Shown here piece by piece: positions 4,964 through 6,251 of a stretch of DNA of 6,251 nucleotides. The notes under the pieces are model-generated. The model had not been told where the DNA came from. It made no database searches and saw only the letters and a list, made by a program, of their open reading frames with translations. Numbering within the stretch: position 1 is the first letter of the stretch; each line of letters begins with the position of its first letter. The stretch is from an uncultured Gemmatimonadota bacterium (GTDB lineage: Bacteria; Gemmatimonadota; Gemmatimonadetes; Gemmatimonadales; GWC2-71-9), in the NCBI GenBank assembly GCA_913009915.1, contig CAJVYZ010000185.1, positions 1-6,251 of the forward strand, read 5' to 3'. Made by a program: the position numbers and the translations under genes.

Positions 4964-6251
4964 CTACTCCGAGGTCCTCCGCGCCGGACGGCACTCGATC
5001 CACGTGCGCGGCTCGCCGGTGCGCGGATCGATTGGCAGAACCCCCCGGTCGCGCGATACCCGCTCCGGATCTTCTGAGGCGAGATACATAAGCATGGCAG
5101 CGAGCGTGGCGTTGTTCTTGAGATCGTCGAAGATGATCTTGTCGTAGGTGTCGCGGTTGGTGTGCCAGGTGTACTGGCGGTAATCGGGGTAATTCGACTG
5201 CAGCCGGAAACCCGGGGCCCCATAGCACAGGAACGACACGTGGTCGCTGCCGCCGCGCTCCTGCGGGCCGGGGAGGCCGAGTTCGATACTGTTGGTGATG
5301 TCGGTGGGGATCTGGGCGATCCACCGCGCCAGGTTGCCCGCCGCGCCGACCAGTCCCTGGGTCTGGATGTACTCGACGCGCCAAGTACCGTTGTCCTGGT
5401 TGAACAGCACCTGAAGATTCTCGACCACGTCCGGATGATCCTCGGTAAAGGCACGCGAGCCGATCAACCCCTGCTCTTCCGCGCCCCAGTGCCCCACCAG
5501 GATGGTGCGCCGGGGATTGGGGTAGGTCTCCTTGAGAATGCGCATCGCCTCGAGCATGGTAATGGTGCCCGTCCCATTGTCGGTGGCGCCGGTGGCGCCG
5601 GCCCACGAATCGAGGTGGGCCGACAGCATCACGTATTCATTGGGCAGTTCGGTCCCGGGTATCTCCGCCAGCACATTGAACATCGGCACCTCGCCCAGAT
5701 CCTCGGCCTCGGCGTCGAGGCGGATCTTCGGTCCCTGGCCGTTGGCCGAGAGCCGGTGCAGCAGGCCGTTGTCTTCACAGCTCAAATCGATGGAGACAAC
5801 CTCCTGGGTGTAGCTGGAGAACACCTTGTTGACGCCCCACCCTTCCGACCAGCGGGAGGTCAGCACGCCCAGCGCCCCGGCCTGCTCCATCCGTTGGTAG
5901 GGCTCCCGTCTACTCCCGAGGGCCCCCATCCGCTCGCGCCACGACCGGCGAATCGCCTGTCGCTCGGCGTTCATTCTCTCGACGGTCTCTTCGCGGGCCA
6001 GCTCCTCAAGCGCCTGCGGTTCCCGGCAGGTGATCTCCGGTGCCGACACCAGTACGAACTTCCCCGCCACCGAGGGCAGCCAGGCAGTGGCTTCCTCTTC
6101 GGAGGCGAACATGGGCACGGCGATCACTTCTCCCTCCACCGGGCCATCAGTCCCAGGACTCCAGCTCAGGAAGTGCGCCTCCAACGTCTGCACCCGCGGC
6201 TCGATCAGGTCGACGTGGAGAATCCCCTGCCGCCCGCCGCGCCAGGTGCCG
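4964..6251 (-). CDS. M28 family zinc metallopeptidase with PA-like domain, 5' end outside window
   Basis: This is the C-terminal 428 residues of a co-catalytic two-zinc aminopeptidase or carboxypeptidase of family M28. The frame stays open to the window edge, and the GTG at 6193 is internal, not a start. The metal ligands expected for M28 are all present: His in SAHLDSW (codon at 5615-5617), Asp in GATDNGTGT, the Glu pair in GAEEQGLIGS (catalytic base plus ligand), Asp in FNQDNGT, and His in WHTNRDTYDK near the end. A PA-like insert precedes the catalytic domain (about 5700-6130), with GKFVLVS and the YQRMEQAGALGVL segment, as in exported M28 peptidases. A charged, Arg- and Glu-rich helical stretch (about 5930-6000) interrupts it. 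Homologues are usually secreted or periplasmic and degrade peptides; the signal peptide would lie beyond 6251. The gene stops 18 bp from the convergent membrane-protein gene and appears alone. Exact substrate specificity cannot be read from the sequence. Confidence 0.9.
   Translation of the reverse strand, partial: GTWRGGRQGILHVDLIEPRVQTLEAHFLSWSPGTDGPVEGEVIAVPMFASEEEATAWLPSVAGKFVLVSAPEITCREPQALEELAREETVERMNAERQAIRRSWRERMGALGSRREPYQRMEQAGALGVLTSRWSEGWGVNKVFSSYTQEVVSIDLSCEDNGLLHRLSANGQGPKIRLDAEAEDLGEVPMFNVLAEIPGTELPNEYVMLSAHLDSWAGATGATDNGTGTITMLEAMRILKETYPNPRRTILVGHWGAEEQGLIGSRAFTEDHPDVVENLQVLFNQDNGTWRVEYIQTQGLVGAAGNLARWIAQIPTDITNSIELGLPGPQERGGSDHVSFLCYGAPGFRLQSNYPDYRQYTWHTNRDTYDKIIFDDLKNNATLAAMLMYLASEDPERVSRDRGVLPIDPRTGEPRTWIECRPARRTSE

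Noticed and set aside
4875..5606. Minus-strand open frame of 243 residues overlapping the M28 gene
   Set aside because: It is a frame-shifted shadow, Arg/Gly/His-rich and low in complexity, while the M28 frame carries all metal ligands.

Overview
This is a high-GC bacterial fragment that starts with a sequencing artefact and carries five intact or partial genes plus one gene remnant. Two predicted exported enzymes suggest an envelope with lipoproteins and hydrolases: a lipobox-bearing YtcJ-like amidohydrolase and an M28/PA-domain peptidase. This would fit an uncultured Gram-negative such as Gemmatimonadota or Acidobacteriota, but the phylum is a weak inference from gene content. Leftover Illumina adapter points to an unpolished draft or metagenome contig.

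Layout. Positions 1-147 are not genomic: a purine-only noise tract, a T10 run and a complete 58-nt Illumina TruSeq/P5 adapter. Real DNA starts at 148, inside a minus-strand amidohydrolase whose remaining C-terminal part is lost at the artefact. Upstream of it (about 846-987) is a degraded copy of the 3' end of a FetB-type permease gene, minus strand. A plus-strand sulfotransferase follows (1141-1809). It converges on a minus-strand two-gene operon, fetA-fetB (3423 down to 1868), encoding an ABC transporter of the FetAB metal/iron export family. Divergent from fetA is a plus-strand polytopic membrane protein with GT-C glycosyltransferase-like motifs (3599-4945). It converges on a minus-strand M28 metallopeptidase (4964 to beyond 6251) whose N-terminus lies outside the window.

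How the genes relate. Only fetA and fetB clearly work together, as ATPase and permease. The others look like independent transcription units in alternating orientation, with convergent pairs at 1809/1868 and 4945/4964 and a divergent pair at 3423/3599. The sulfotransferase lies between two direct-orientation copies of the fetB 3' end, one intact and one decayed, and is visibly less GC-rich than fetB, so that segment may be rearranged or acquired.

I found no RNA genes, CRISPR array, transposase, defence system or convincing new multi-gene system. The observations most worth acting on are the adapter read-through, the false protein tail it creates, and the fetB remnant.
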